Shown: in pieces, positions 15,002-24,098 of the stretch | How the letters are laid out: every line of letters begins with the position of its first letter | Position numbering within the stretch: the first letter of the stretch is position 1 | Origin: Pseudomonas viridiflava | GTDB taxonomy: Bacteria > Pseudomonadota > Gammaproteobacteria > Pseudomonadales > Pseudomonadaceae | Assembly: GCF_900583165.1 (NCBI RefSeq) | Contig: NZ_UTKY01000089.1 | Location: forward strand, 1-52,148 | Reading direction: 5' to 3' | Length of the DNA: 52,148 nt | Made by a program: the position numbers and the translations under genes | Notes under the pieces: model-generated | What the model was told of the DNA's origin: nothing | The model's database searches: none | The model's input: only the letters and a program-made list of their open reading frames with translations

Positions 15002-17290
15002 ATGATTGCTCAGTACCGCAAAACCCTGCTTGCCAGCCTATTACTGGCCGATACAACCTGGGCGGCACAGGCCACCCGTGACACCGAACCGCAACTGAGC
15101 AAAGTCGAGGTGGTGGGCGCACGCGTCACCGAAGCCAGCGCCGCCATCGGCGAAGACAAGATCAGCAACACCCTGGCGATTTCGCACCAGGCGCTGCAAT
15201 CGGCGCCGGCCGGTACCTCGGGGCTGAAGATGCTCGAAGCGCTGCCGGGCTTCAACGTGCAAGTCAACGATGCGCTAGGTTTATATGAGTTCGGCAACTC
15301 GGTGTTTGTGCGCGCGTTCAACCTGCAACAGATCGGGTTTTCCATCGACGGCGTGCCGTTGGGGCGCACCGACCAATTTGGCGGCAGCCCGATCTATCGC
15401 TATGTCGACAATGAAAACACCGAACGCGTGACCGCCTCCACCGGCGCCGGTGATGTGTCGCAATCGGGCTACGCGTCGCTGGGCCCCTATGTGGATTACC
15501 AAACCAGCAACCCGGCGCCGGAGCCCGGCGTGAGCCTCTCTTACACCCTGGGCAGCGACAGCCTGCGGCGCAGTTTCGTCAGGTTGCAGACCGGCGAGCA
15601 TCAGGGCCTGTCGGCGTATTTCAGCCGCTCGAAAATCGACGGCGACCTGTGGCGTGGCCCCGGCACCATTGATCGCGAACACCTGGAAGCCAAGGTGCGC
15701 TACCGCTTCAGTGATCGTGACGAAGTCTGGCTGCGCGCCGTGCACAACTCGTTCTATGACTATGACTCGCCCTACGTCAGCATCGCCCAGTACGAAGGCA
15801 ACGCCAACGACCCGTTTGGCCGCTCTGGTCGCGACTTCCCTTACCTGGGCAGCGTGCCCAATCTGCCCGAAACCGTGCCGGGGGTGCGCTACAGCAACAC
15901 GGGCTACAACCAGTACTACAAACAGGCGGTCAACCAGCGGCGCGACACCTTGTATAGCCTCGGCGGCCAGTTCGAGATCCGCCCCAACCTGCTCAACTAT
16001 TCCACGCTGTACTACGAGGCCAAGAAGGGGTTCGGCGTCTCTCCCGAGGCCTACGCCACCTCGTTGGCACTGCATAACGCCGAAAGCAATGTGGACGGCC
16101 TGTTTGCGCCCCGGGGCGTGCAATACGGGTTGTCGTCCCTCAGCGGCCATCGGTTTGGTGGGCGTACCGGGCTGCAATGGGAAATCGGCCAACACCAGAT
16201 CGACACCGGCCTGTGGGCCGAAACTGACGTATTCAATCGCCAGCAAGCCCGCTACAACCTCACCGATGGCAGCCCGGATGGCACGCCGCTGTTCAACGAG
16301 CCGGTACACCGACAGGGGGATTTCAGCTCCACGCGCAACTCGCTGCAATACCACCTCAAAGACACCTGGACCCTGCTCGATGACCGCCTGCGCCTGCAGT
16401 TCGGTTTCAAGAGCCTGAACCTCAAGTACCGCATCGAGGGCTACCGCAACGCCGGCGACTACATCAACGACCGCCAGCCGCGTATCAGCACCCAGTGGAA
16501 CGACGCCTTCCTGCCCCAGGCCGGGCTGGTCTACAACCTGACCGACGACACCCAGGTGTTCGCCTCGTACTCAGAGAACATGGCCCTGCCCCGTGGTGCC
16601 GACGATATCTTCCGCGCCGCCAGCCCCAGCGCACCGCCGCCGGATGCCGAGCGGGCAAAGAACTACGAGGTGGGCTATCGCATCAATCGTCCTACGTTCA
16701 ATGCTTCGTGGGCGCTGTACCGCACCGACTTCGACAACCGCCTGCAAGCCTTTGCGTCACCGGTACCCGGCAGCAGTCAGGTGGAAACCTACTACCAGAA
16801 TGTTGGCAAGGTGCAGGCTTATGGCACTGAATTAAGCGGGCAATGGAAGCCGCCCGTGCTGTCGGACAAGCTCGTGCTCAACGGCAACCTGACCTACAAC
16901 AAGTCTACGTTCCAGAACGACGCCGCCGGCCTGTCGATCCGCGATAACGATGTGCCCGACAGCCCGCGCTGGCTGGCCCAGGCCGGGGTGACCTATGAGC
17001 TGGCGCCGTGGGCATTGCTGAACTTCTCGGCACGCTATATCGGCGAGCGCTACAGCAATTTCACCAACAGCGAATCGGTGCCGGGCTACACGCTGTACAA
17101 CGCCTACCTGGACCTGGGTGGCGAGCAACTGCATTACGGTCCGCTGAAAAACGTGAAGCTGCGCTTCAACATCGACAACCTCTTCGACAAGGACTACCTG
17201 GGCTACATCCTCACCAGCACCAGTGGCCCTGCTGTGTTCCGTCCGGGCTCACCGCGTACCTTCCAAAGCACCTTGAGCATGGAGTTCTGA
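15002..17290 (+). CDS. TonB-dependent receptor without STN domain
   Basis: A 762-aa outer-membrane transporter. A signal peptide (LLASLLLADTTWAAQA) leads directly to a TonB-box region (LSKVEVVGARV), a plug domain (SVFVRAFNLQQIGFSIDGVPLGR) and a barrel that ends in the typical aromatic LSMEF. There is no N-terminal signalling domain, so it is a plain importer. The start is ATG 15002 after AAGGA; the frame open further upstream runs through a REPIN and is not coding. It ends 2 bp before the dipeptidase gene. Two receptors in one operon suggest two related substrates or alternative forms of one. Sub-family and ligand are not recognisable by eye. Confidence 0.9.
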   Translation: MIAQYRKTLLASLLLADTTWAAQATRDTEPQLSKVEVVGARVTEASAAIGEDKISNTLAISHQALQSAPAGTSGLKMLEALPGFNVQVNDALGLYEFGNSVFVRAFNLQQIGFSIDGVPLGRTDQFGGSPIYRYVDNENTERVTASTGAGDVSQSGYASLGPYVDYQTSNPAPEPGVSLSYTLGSDSLRRSFVRLQTGEHQGLSAYFSRSKIDGDLWRGPGTIDREHLEAKVRYRFSDRDEVWLRAVHNSFYDYDSPYVSIAQYEGNANDPFGRSGRDFPYLGSVPNLPETVPGVRYSNTGYNQYYKQAVNQRRDTLYSLGGQFEIRPNLLNYSTLYYEAKKGFGVSPEAYATSLALHNAESNVDGLFAPRGVQYGLSSLSGHRFGGRTGLQWEIGQHQIDTGLWAETDVFNRQQARYNLTDGSPDGTPLFNEPVHRQGDFSSTRNSLQYHLKDTWTLLDDRLRLQFGFKSLNLKYRIEGYRNAGDYINDRQPRISTQWNDAFLPQAGLVYNLTDDTQVFASYSENMALPRGADDIFRAASPSAPPPDAERAKNYEVGYRINRPTFNASWALYRTDFDNRLQAFASPVPGSSQVETYYQNVGKVQAYGTELSGQWKPPVLSDKLVLNGNLTYNKSTFQNDAAGLSIRDNDVPDSPRWLAQAGVTYELAPWALLNFSARYIGERYSNFTNSESVPGYTLYNAYLDLGGEQLHYGPLKNVKLRFNIDNLFDKDYLGYILTSTSGPAVFRPGSPRTFQSTLSMEF

Positions 17291-17292
17291 AC

Positions 17293-18492
17293 ATGACCAA
17301 GCGCCTGCTTTTGCTGGCCCTGCTACCGCTGTTGGCAAACGCCCAAACCAACGTCAGTCCCAGCGACCTGGCCCTGCACCAACGCTTGCTGGTGCTGGAC
17401 AGCCACCTCGACACCCCGCTGACCCTGACCCGCCCCGGCTGGAACATTATCGAGCGCCATGCGTATCGCCAGGACGGCAGCCAAGTCGACCTGCCGCGCA
17501 TGCGCGAAGGCGGGTTGGACGGCGGCTTCTTTGCGGTGTACACGCCACAAGGCCCACGCACCGAGGAAGGCCGCGCTTATGCCAGCGCTTATGGCCTCGC
17601 CACCCTCACCCGCATCCGCGATGTGATCGACCGCAACCCCGACAGCTTCGCCCTGGCCCTCACCGCCGACGATGCGCGGCGCATTGCGGCCCAAGGCAAG
17701 CGCGTGGTGTTTATCAGCATGGAAAATGCCGACCCGCTGAGCTCCGACCCTGAGCTGCTGAACACCTACTATCGCCAAGGGCTGCGCATGCTCGGCCTGG
17801 TGCACTTCATGAACAACGACCTCGCCGACTCCGCCACTGCGCTGCCGGAATGGAAAGGCCTGAGCCCCAAGGGCCGCGACCTGGTGCAACGGGCCAACCG
17901 CCTGGGCATCCTGCTGGACGTGTCCCACGCCAGCGATGCGGTGTTTGACCAGATGCTGGCGTTGTCCCGCGCACCGATCATCGCGTCCCACTCCAGCAGC
18001 CGCGCGGTCAACCCGCATCCACGCAACCTGGACGACAACCGCGTGCGCCAATTGGCCGCCAAGGGTGGCGTGATACAGGTCAATGCCTACAGCGACTACC
18101 TGATCCCCCTCAAGCAAAACCCGGAGCGCAACAAAGCCATGGCGGCGCTGGGTGCGCGCTTTCACAACCTGGCGGCGCTGAGCCCGGAGCAGGTCAAGGA
18201 TCTCTATCAGGAGCGCGACACCATCAATGAGCGCTTTGCCCAACCCAAGGCGGATCTGGATGTGTTTATGAAACACCTGTTGCATCTGCTGGAAGTGGCC
18301 GGGCCAGATCATGTGGGCATCGGTGCGGACTGGGACGGCGGCGGTGGCCTGACCGACCTTGAGGACGTGAGCCAATTGCCGGTGATTACCCAGCGGTTGT
18401 TGGATGCGGGGTATACCGAACAGCAGGTGGCGAACATCTGGAGCGGGAATTTGCTGAGGGTGCTGCAGGCTGCGCAGTCTGCTGCCTTGTAA
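17293..18492 (+). CDS. Membrane dipeptidase (peptidase M19), exported
   Basis: A 399-aa zinc dipeptidase of the renal dipeptidase family. The metal ligands are visible: His38 and Asp40 in LDSHLDTP, Glu144 in SMENADP, His212 in DVSHASD and His233 in ASHSSSRAV, with Asp346 in GADWDG as the catalytic acid. A short signal peptide (LLLLALLPLLANAQ) sends it to the periplasm. M19 enzymes hydrolyse dipeptides including Cys-Gly and its S-conjugates. As last gene of the operon, after two receptors, an amino-acid importer and a C-S lyase, it would trim an imported dipeptide in the periplasm before uptake of the sulfur amino acid. The start is ATG 17293; the in-frame extension upstream is a shadow. Confidence 0.92.
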   Translation: MTKRLLLLALLPLLANAQTNVSPSDLALHQRLLVLDSHLDTPLTLTRPGWNIIERHAYRQDGSQVDLPRMREGGLDGGFFAVYTPQGPRTEEGRAYASAYGLATLTRIRDVIDRNPDSFALALTADDARRIAAQGKRVVFISMENADPLSSDPELLNTYYRQGLRMLGLVHFMNNDLADSATALPEWKGLSPKGRDLVQRANRLGILLDVSHASDAVFDQMLALSRAPIIASHSSSRAVNPHPRNLDDNRVRQLAAKGGVIQVNAYSDYLIPLKQNPERNKAMAALGARFHNLAALSPEQVKDLYQERDTINERFAQPKADLDVFMKHLLHLLEVAGPDHVGIGADWDGGGGLTDLEDVSQLPVITQRLLDAGYTEQQVANIWSGNLLRVLQAAQSAAL

Positions 18493-18539
18493 ACAGGATA
18501 GGCGGTGTACCTCATTCCCGAGCCTGACAAAATCGAAAT

Positions 18540-19433
18540 GTGGGAGAGGGCTTGCTCCCGATGGCGCTGGGTCAGTCAGCACCTGCATTGGCTGATACAC
18601 AGCCATCGGGGGCAAGCCCCCTCCCACAGGGATTGGCGGTGTATCCATTTCCTGAGCCCGGCCAAACTCAAATGTGGGAGAGGGCCTGCCCCTGATGGCG
18701 GTGGGCCAGTCAGCACATGCATGGCTGATACACAGCCATCGAGGGCAAGCCCCCTCCCACAGGGGATTGGCGGTGTATCCATTTCCTGAGCCCGGCCAGA
18801 TTCAAATGTGGGAGGGGGCTTGCTCCCGATGGCGCTGGGTCAGTCAACACATGCATGGCTGATACACAGTCATCGGGGGCAAGCCCCCTCCCACAGGGGA
18901 TTGGCGGTGTATCCATTTCCTGAGCCCGGCCAAACTCAAATGTGGGAGAGGGCCTGCCCCTGATGGCGGTGGGTCAGTCAGCACATGCATGGCTGATACA
19001 CAGTCATCGGGAGCAAGCCCCCTCCCACAGGGATTGGCGGTGTATCCATTTCCTGAGCCCGGCCAGATTCAAATGTGGGAGGGGGCTTGCCCCCGATAGC
19101 GGTGGGTCAGTTGGCACATGCTTTGGCTGATACATAGCCATCGGGAGCAAGCCCCCTCCCACAGGGGATTGGCGGTGTATCCATTTCCTGAGCCCGGCCA
19201 GATTCAAATGTGGGAGGGGGCTTGCCCCCGATGGGGGTGAGTCAGTTGGCACATGCATTGGCTGATACACAGTCATCGGGAGCAAGCCCCCTCCCACAGG
19301 GGATTGGCGGTGTATCCATTTCCTGAGCCCGGCCAGATTCAAATGTGGGAGGGGGCTTGCCCCCGATGGGGGTGAGTCAGTCAGCACATGCTTTGGCTGA
19401 TCATAGCCATCGGGAGCAAGCCCCCTCTCACAC
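18540..19433. repeat. Seven tandem REPINs, 134-bp period
   Basis: Complete REPINs start at 18540, 18674, 18808, 18942, 19075, 19210 and 19345 (spacing 133-135 bp). Each has GTGGGAG(A/G)GGGC(T/C)TGC, a middle with GGTCAGT and GGCTGATACA, the inverted arm GCAAGCCCCCTCCCAC and a 45-bp flank (GGATTGGCGGTGTATCC through TTCAAAT). The last unit ends in a variant arm, CCCCCTCTCACAC. The flank matches that of the array at 1-444. No gene is seen in 18493-19530. Confidence 0.93.
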
Positions 19434-19450
19434 TTGGGCCGGTAAGCATT

Positions 19451-19466
19451 TTAAGACGCGTCTTAA
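19451..19466. promoter_or_regulatory. Perfect 16-bp palindrome
   Basis: TTAAGACGCGTCTTAA lies 65 bp ahead of the small receiver-like gene, in an otherwise AT-richer promoter stretch. It is a good candidate dimer-binding operator. The regulator is unknown. Confidence 0.45.
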
Positions 19467-19530
19467 TTCAATCCGTATCTGTCTTCGCTACGCTACGGCC
19501 TTCCAAACCGTACGCTGACAGGTAGTGCCC

Positions 19531-19968
19531 ATGATCGACAAACAGCTGCGCATTCTTATCGTGGACGCCTTGCACGCCCATGTCCTGCTGATTGAGAAGA
19601 TGCTCAACCGCATGGGCTATTACGCAATTGCCACCGCCGGCAGTGCCACCGAAGCGCTAAAACTAAGCCGTGCCGGGGAGGCGCCGTTCGATGTGTTGCT
19701 GGCGGCTGATCACCTGGTGCGACGGCCGGAAACGGGCGGCTTTTGGTTTGAGGTGTATGGCATCGAAAACACGTTTATCTACAGCCGCCCAGCCGACAGC
19801 CAGGATGTGCACTTCGTGCGCCACGGCGAGCATTACTGGCGTTATGGCCTGCCCGAATATCTGATGTTGGAATGGTTCATGGCTCGGTCCAAGCGCCGCG
19901 CGCCCGAGGTCTTTTTCGATCACCCCGCAGCGCCTTGCTACTTTGCCCTGCCGGCTGCCAAACGCTGA
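19531..19968 (+). CDS. Degenerate response-regulator receiver protein
   Basis: A 145-aa protein that starts like a CheY-type receiver: LRILIVDALHAHVLLIEKML, then GYYAIATAGSATEALKL and FDVLLAADHL. The acidic pair is reduced to Asp12 with Ala13, and the expected phospho-acceptor position is Ala59 (Asp60 follows it), so normal phosphorylation is doubtful. The second half (GFWFEVYGIENTFIYSRPADSQ, HYWRYGLPEYLMLEWFM) does not match a known output domain that I recognise. ATG 19531 is chosen, with AGG upstream; an in-frame GTG sits at 19525. It stands alone between the REPIN array and a lipoprotein gene. It may act as a protein-interaction or decoy receiver. Confidence 0.7.
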   Translation: MIDKQLRILIVDALHAHVLLIEKMLNRMGYYAIATAGSATEALKLSRAGEAPFDVLLAADHLVRRPETGGFWFEVYGIENTFIYSRPADSQDVHFVRHGEHYWRYGLPEYLMLEWFMARSKRRAPEVFFDHPAAPCYFALPAAKR

Positions 19969-20147
19969 GTAGCCCAGACACGACTGAAACGGCGGCAGCC
20001 GATATTGCCAGTCGCCGCCCAGTTTCAGCTTCAACCGCTCTAGCACAAGCATTACAGATGACTTTATGGATAAAAGCCTTTAGGATTCGCGGCCAATAGC
20101 ATCACTTCGCTATCATGCATACCCGCACGTCAAAGGGAATTAATCGT

Positions 20148-20534
20148 TTGAACAAAGTCAGCATTTTCGCCGCCGCCGCCCTCAGCGTGGCGCTGCTCAG
20201 TGGTTGCGCCGCCGCCAAGAAAGTCACCTCCAAACTCGACTACAGCACCGGCACCTACGTGAGCCAGCAGCAGGTCGACGCGTTCCAGAAAGGCAAGACC
20301 CGCCAGGCCGACGTCATCGCCGCCATCGGCAACCCGCCGCAGAAAGCCGAGATCATGGGCAAGGAAGTGTGGACCTACACTTACACGCTGATCCCGGCAC
20401 TGCCGTTCCAGCCGAACAAGTTTGAGAACACCGTGGTGGAATTCGACAAGCGAGGCGTGGTGGTCAACGCGTACAAATCCGGTGGTACACCTGGGCAGAG
20501 CGGTAACCCGCTGATCAACGCGGCCGGTCTCTAA
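20148..20534 (+). CDS. Small BamE/SmpA-like lipoprotein
   Basis: A 128-aa predicted lipoprotein. The signal sequence FAAAALSVALLSGC has a clear lipobox (LLSGC), so the mature protein begins at the lipidated Cys. The body has QVDAFQKGKTRQADVIAAIGNPP and WTYTYT, the features of the SmpA/OmlA (BamE) fold. I use TTG 20148 because AAGGGA lies 8 bp before it; an in-frame ATG at 20115 lacks a ribosome site and would add 11 residues before the signal sequence. It is shorter and more divergent than the housekeeping BamE, so it is probably a paralogue with an envelope role. Function otherwise unknown. Confidence 0.85.
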   Translation: MNKVSIFAAAALSVALLSGCAAAKKVTSKLDYSTGTYVSQQQVDAFQKGKTRQADVIAAIGNPPQKAEIMGKEVWTYTYTLIPALPFQPNKFENTVVEFDKRGVVVNAYKSGGTPGQSGNPLINAAGL

Positions 20535-20553
20535 GCGCTGCACTGAACGCCTT

Positions 20554-20640
20554 GTGGGAGCGGGCTTGCTCGCGAATGCGTTGGTTCAGTCAAAGCTATA
20601 TTGACTGACACTCTGCCTTCGCGAGCAAGCCCGCTCCCAC
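20554..20640. repeat. REPIN, GTGGGAGCGGGCTTGC type, likely terminator
   Basis: Two inverted REP arms (20554-20576 and 20617-20640) are followed by ATTTTT on the plus strand, so the element can end transcription of the lipoprotein gene. It also lies just past the stop of the convergent GH13 gene. It belongs to a different class from the GGGAGGGGG arrays. Confidence 0.9.
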
Positions 20641-20658
20641 ATTTTTGACCGTGTGTAG

Positions 20659-22725
20659 TTACACCATCGGGGTGCTGCTGACCACGCGCAGTGCCAAACC
20701 TTCGTACGCATCCAGCGTAATGGTGAACTCCCCTTCTGCCGTCAAATCCCCCTCGACCCGCTCATTGATGATATCCACCACCAAACCTGCGGCAATATCC
20801 GGCAGGTGCAAGGTTTCGGTGATCGGCGTGGCGCCGAAATTCAGTGCGGTGATCTGGGTGCCTTTGCCCGCAGGCAATTCGTGCACCATGACCAACAGGC
20901 CCGGATGCTGCACGTCCGGCACCAGAATCTGGCGACTGGCGGCAATGTCGTAAGCGCGGCGCACAGCCAGGATTTTTTGCAGTTGCGAGGCAAAGGAGTC
21001 CGGGTCCTGAAGCTGGCTGTTCAGGCTGCCATATAAGGTTCGGGCCCGGGGCATTTGCCCGGCGGACAGTTCGGCGTCCGGGTTCAAGTCCACCAGGTCA
21101 TAGGCGCCGCGATGCACCCAGCGGGTGTCGCCGTCCTGCATCAAATGCCCGACCTCGTCGGCCGCCAACGGCAGCGCACCCACCAGGTCCCAACCCGACA
21201 AGGCAAACACCCCCGGCTGCATCGCGTTGTACATCACCAACAACAGGTGTATCTGGCGAATCTGCTGGATATCGGCCTGGGTGATTGCCTCCAGATCACG
21301 GATGCCCAACGCGGCCGTGATGATACTGGCCGTGGTGCATGACACCCCATTGGTCACGAACTTGAGGTTGTAGGGCGCATGCTCGCCCGCCAGGCGCTCG
21401 TACATCTGCTCGCGGATGTGTTCGCGCAGGATATTGCCGGGGAAGGTCTGGCCCTGATACAGGAAGGAGTCATGGGCGTGCAGTGTCCAGAAGTGCACCA
21501 ACTCCAGGGTCAGTTCATCGTGGTTCTGCAACGCGTGGATCAACGAGCCTGGGTCGATGCCCAGGCTGTGCATCTGGCGCAGCATCAGGCGCAGGAACTC
21601 GGTGTCGCCCATCAACAGCGCATGTTGGTATGCCGGCCGGGTGATGAAGTCATAGGACAGGTCAGCACCGCCATGGGACATCGCGGCAATGTCATCGACG
21701 GTCAGGTTCAACTCCTGGAAGCTGAACCCACCGGCCTTGCGAATCGCCCCGCCAATCAGCTGGTTGCCAGTGATCGACAAAGGATGGCTTTCGGACCACG
21801 CCGTGCCGTCGAGCTTACGCTCTACACCCAGAAAACCATTGGCGTCCAGGCGCAGGATCTTAGCGCCCATCACATCGATGGCGTGCAGGGCGTCGCCGAT
21901 GATCATCTGTTGCGCGGCGAAGGTGGGGTCCAGCCAATTCAACGACGGCTGGCCTTCCTTGAAGTAATGCAGGTACACCCAGCGACGCGGCTTACCGTCT
22001 ACGCCCATCACAACCGGCGTGGTGCTCCAGTCGGTTTCCTTCACCCCAGGCTCGAAGAAAATCACCCGTTGCAGCTGGCCGACGATGTAGTGCTTGTCGC
22101 GCAGTGCATCCACCTGCAACGGGCTGAGGTTTTGCGCATCGCGGCCTTCGGCGACGTCTGGCAGCAAGGGCCAGTCTTCTTCGCGGATCTCCACCATGTG
22201 GTACAGGCCGGGATAATCTTCGTAGGCCATCTCGGCCAGGCGGAAATCAGCGCCCTTGCCGGTGTGGGACGGGATCACATCGTCGATGATCACTGCATTG
22301 TGGGCCGCCGCCATGCGCGTCATCGCCTGCAATTGGGCTTCGGTGCCCAGCTCAGGGTCGATTTCAAAGCTGATGCGGTCGAAATTGCCGTCGATGGTTG
22401 GCGTATGCCGCGTGCCACTCAGGCCACCGGATTTTTTCAGCGGGCCGTTGTGGATGCCCTGAATACCGATCTTCGACAGCGCGTGCCACAGGCTTTCATC
22501 CCCCAGGGCTTCCAGCACCGTACCGCCTTCGCGGGTCACAATCGACGCCGGGTAGGCGGTGAACCACACCGACGATAACGCCGTGGCGTCCCGTGGGCGG
22601 GTATGCGCATAAGGCTGTTGCCACAACCGACCCTGGCCCGAATACAGCTTGGCGCGCTGGCGTGCCGCGTAGAGCATCGATTGTTCTACCAGCCAGTTCA
22701 CATGGTTGTTTTCAGCCGCCGTCAT
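20659..22725 (-). CDS. GH13 alpha-amylase family, trehalose synthase-like
   Basis: A 688-aa glycoside hydrolase of family 13 that resembles maltose alpha-D-glucosyltransferase (TreS). The three GH13 catalytic acids are present: nucleophile Asp294 in LRLDANGFLG, acid/base Glu338 in FSFQELN, and Asp403 in LQNHDELT. The N-terminal third has unusual sequence for TreS (YPASIVTREGGTVLEAL and IIDDVIPSHTGKGADF), and no maltokinase domain is fused. No other glycogen or trehalose gene is adjacent. It probably interconverts maltose and trehalose or hydrolyses an alpha-glucan in the cytoplasm. The upstream gap of 192 bp is shared with the divergent PatB-like gene. Confidence 0.82.
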   Translation of the reverse strand: MTAAENNHVNWLVEQSMLYAARQRAKLYSGQGRLWQQPYAHTRPRDATALSSVWFTAYPASIVTREGGTVLEALGDESLWHALSKIGIQGIHNGPLKKSGGLSGTRHTPTIDGNFDRISFEIDPELGTEAQLQAMTRMAAAHNAVIIDDVIPSHTGKGADFRLAEMAYEDYPGLYHMVEIREEDWPLLPDVAEGRDAQNLSPLQVDALRDKHYIVGQLQRVIFFEPGVKETDWSTTPVVMGVDGKPRRWVYLHYFKEGQPSLNWLDPTFAAQQMIIGDALHAIDVMGAKILRLDANGFLGVERKLDGTAWSESHPLSITGNQLIGGAIRKAGGFSFQELNLTVDDIAAMSHGGADLSYDFITRPAYQHALLMGDTEFLRLMLRQMHSLGIDPGSLIHALQNHDELTLELVHFWTLHAHDSFLYQGQTFPGNILREHIREQMYERLAGEHAPYNLKFVTNGVSCTTASIITAALGIRDLEAITQADIQQIRQIHLLLVMYNAMQPGVFALSGWDLVGALPLAADEVGHLMQDGDTRWVHRGAYDLVDLNPDAELSAGQMPRARTLYGSLNSQLQDPDSFASQLQKILAVRRAYDIAASRQILVPDVQHPGLLVMVHELPAGKGTQITALNFGATPITETLHLPDIAAGLVVDIINERVEGDLTAEGEFTITLDAYEGLALRVVSSTPMV

Positions 22726-22917
22726 AAGCCCTGTCCCCGTGGTCTTGAAATGTTGCTCGTAGACATATGAGGGGCACAGGGGCTATTCGTTGCATTGCGC
22801 TGCAACTGTTGCGAGGGAGTCCGCCAACCTGGCGCCGACGATAAGCACTGGTCTATAAAATTTATGCCGCTAAAATCAGCATCCTTCTTGCGCCCGCACC
22901 TCTGACACGAGCCCACC

Positions 22918-24063
22918 ATGAGCTTTGATTTCGACACGATCCATCCCCGCCTTGGCACTGGCAGTACCAAATGGAACCGCTACCCAGCCGACGTGTTGCC
23001 GATGTGGATCGCCGACATGGACATCGCCGCACCACCGGCCATCCTGCAAGCCCTGCACGCGCGGCTCGACCAGCAGATTCTCGGCTACAGCGTGGCCGGC
23101 CCGGACGTGCGCGAGGCCATCGTCGCCGACCTGTGGGCCAAGTACGCCTGGCGCGTGCAGCCTGAAGAGCTGCTGTTCCTGCCGGGCGTCGAGCCGGGTT
23201 TCAATATGGCGCTGCATGCCTTTGTGCAGCCGGGCCAGCCGGTGGTGCTGCAAACTCCCAACTACCGGCCGATCCGCCTGGCGCCAGGCAACTGGAACCT
23301 GCCAAAGATTGAAGTCCCCTTTGAACTCGTCAACGGTGAATACCTGACCCCGCTGCCGGCCCTGCGTGACGCATTGGCGGGTGCCGGCGCGCTGTTGCTG
23401 AGCAACCCGCACAACCCCATGGGCAAAGTCTTCCCCCGCGAAGAACTGCTGGCCGTGGCCAACGCTTGCCTGGAGCACGGCGCGCTGATTATCAGCGACG
23501 AAATCCACGCCGAGCTGTGCTTTGACGGCCGTCGCCATATCCCCACGGCCAGCCTCAGCCCGCAAATTGCCGAGCGCACCATCACGCTGATGTCGGCGAG
23601 CAAGGCTTACAACGTCGCCGGTTTGAAGACCTGTTTCGCAGTGATCCAGAACGCCGAGATTCGCGAGCGGTTCAACCAGGCCCGCTGCGGCATGGTCGAC
23701 AGTGTCAGCCCACTGGGCCTGGAAGCCACCCGCGCCGCCTACAGCCAGTGCGACGAATGGCTGGACGCACTCAAGCATTACCTGCAAGCCAACCGTGACT
23801 ACTTGCTTGAGGCCGTGCAAACCCGGCTGCCTGGCGTGGTGATGCATGCGCCACAAGGCACCTTCCTGGCGTGGCTCGATTGCAGTGCTTTGGGCCTGGA
23901 TGAGCCACAGCAATTCTTCCTGGAGCAGGCCAAGGTGGGCTTAAGCGCGGGGATTGAGTTTGGCGATGACAGCCAGCAGTTCGTACGCTTGAACTTCGGC
24001 TGCCCACGGGCATTGCTGGAGGAAGGGTTGCAGCGCATGGAGGCTGCATTGCGCAGTCGCTGA
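22918..24063 (+). CDS. patB: PatB/MalY-type aminotransferase, C-S beta-lyase
   Basis: A 381-aa fold-type I PLP enzyme of the MalY/PatB group, most of which are cystathionine beta-lyases. Diagnostic stretches are WIADMDIAAPPAI, ILGYSVAGPDVREAI, the SNPHNPMGKVF motif, IISDEIHAELCF and the cofactor lysine (about Lys229) in SASKAYNVAGLK. It should cleave cystathionine or similar cysteine conjugates to a thiol, pyruvate and ammonia. It is transcribed away from the GH13 gene, with TATAAA at 22854 as a possible -10. A sulfonate-type ABC importer and a molbindin follow, so a role in sulfur acquisition is plausible. The symbol follows the family, not proof of orthology. Confidence 0.88.
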   Translation: MSFDFDTIHPRLGTGSTKWNRYPADVLPMWIADMDIAAPPAILQALHARLDQQILGYSVAGPDVREAIVADLWAKYAWRVQPEELLFLPGVEPGFNMALHAFVQPGQPVVLQTPNYRPIRLAPGNWNLPKIEVPFELVNGEYLTPLPALRDALAGAGALLLSNPHNPMGKVFPREELLAVANACLEHGALIISDEIHAELCFDGRRHIPTASLSPQIAERTITLMSASKAYNVAGLKTCFAVIQNAEIRERFNQARCGMVDSVSPLGLEATRAAYSQCDEWLDALKHYLQANRDYLLEAVQTRLPGVVMHAPQGTFLAWLDCSALGLDEPQQFFLEQAKVGLSAGIEFGDDSQQFVRLNFGCPRALLEEGLQRMEAALRSR

Positions 24064-24069
24064 CGGGCC

Positions 24070-24092
24070 GCCCCCGCACCCTGTGCGGGGGC
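24070..24092. terminator. GC-rich hairpin between convergent genes
   Basis: GCCCCCGCAC and GTGCGGGGGC pair perfectly around a 3-nt loop between the stops of the PatB-like gene (plus) and the molbindin gene (minus). It is a likely shared terminator, though a long U-run is missing on both strands. Confidence 0.6.
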
Positions 24093-24098
24093 AATCGC

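Noticed and set aside
18540..19433. Regularly spaced repeats that might suggest a CRISPR array
   Set aside because: The 134-bp units are nearly identical throughout, with no unique spacers and no cas genes; they are REPINs.
461..19433. The 18-kb segment as a transposon or genomic island with its own mobility genes
   Set aside because: No transposase, integrase, tRNA-linked att site or phage gene is seen; only the flanking REPIN arrays suggest mobility.
21379..22578. A 399-codon open frame antisense to the GH13 gene
   Set aside because: The GH13 protein has all catalytic residues; the antisense frame has no domain and no ribosome site.
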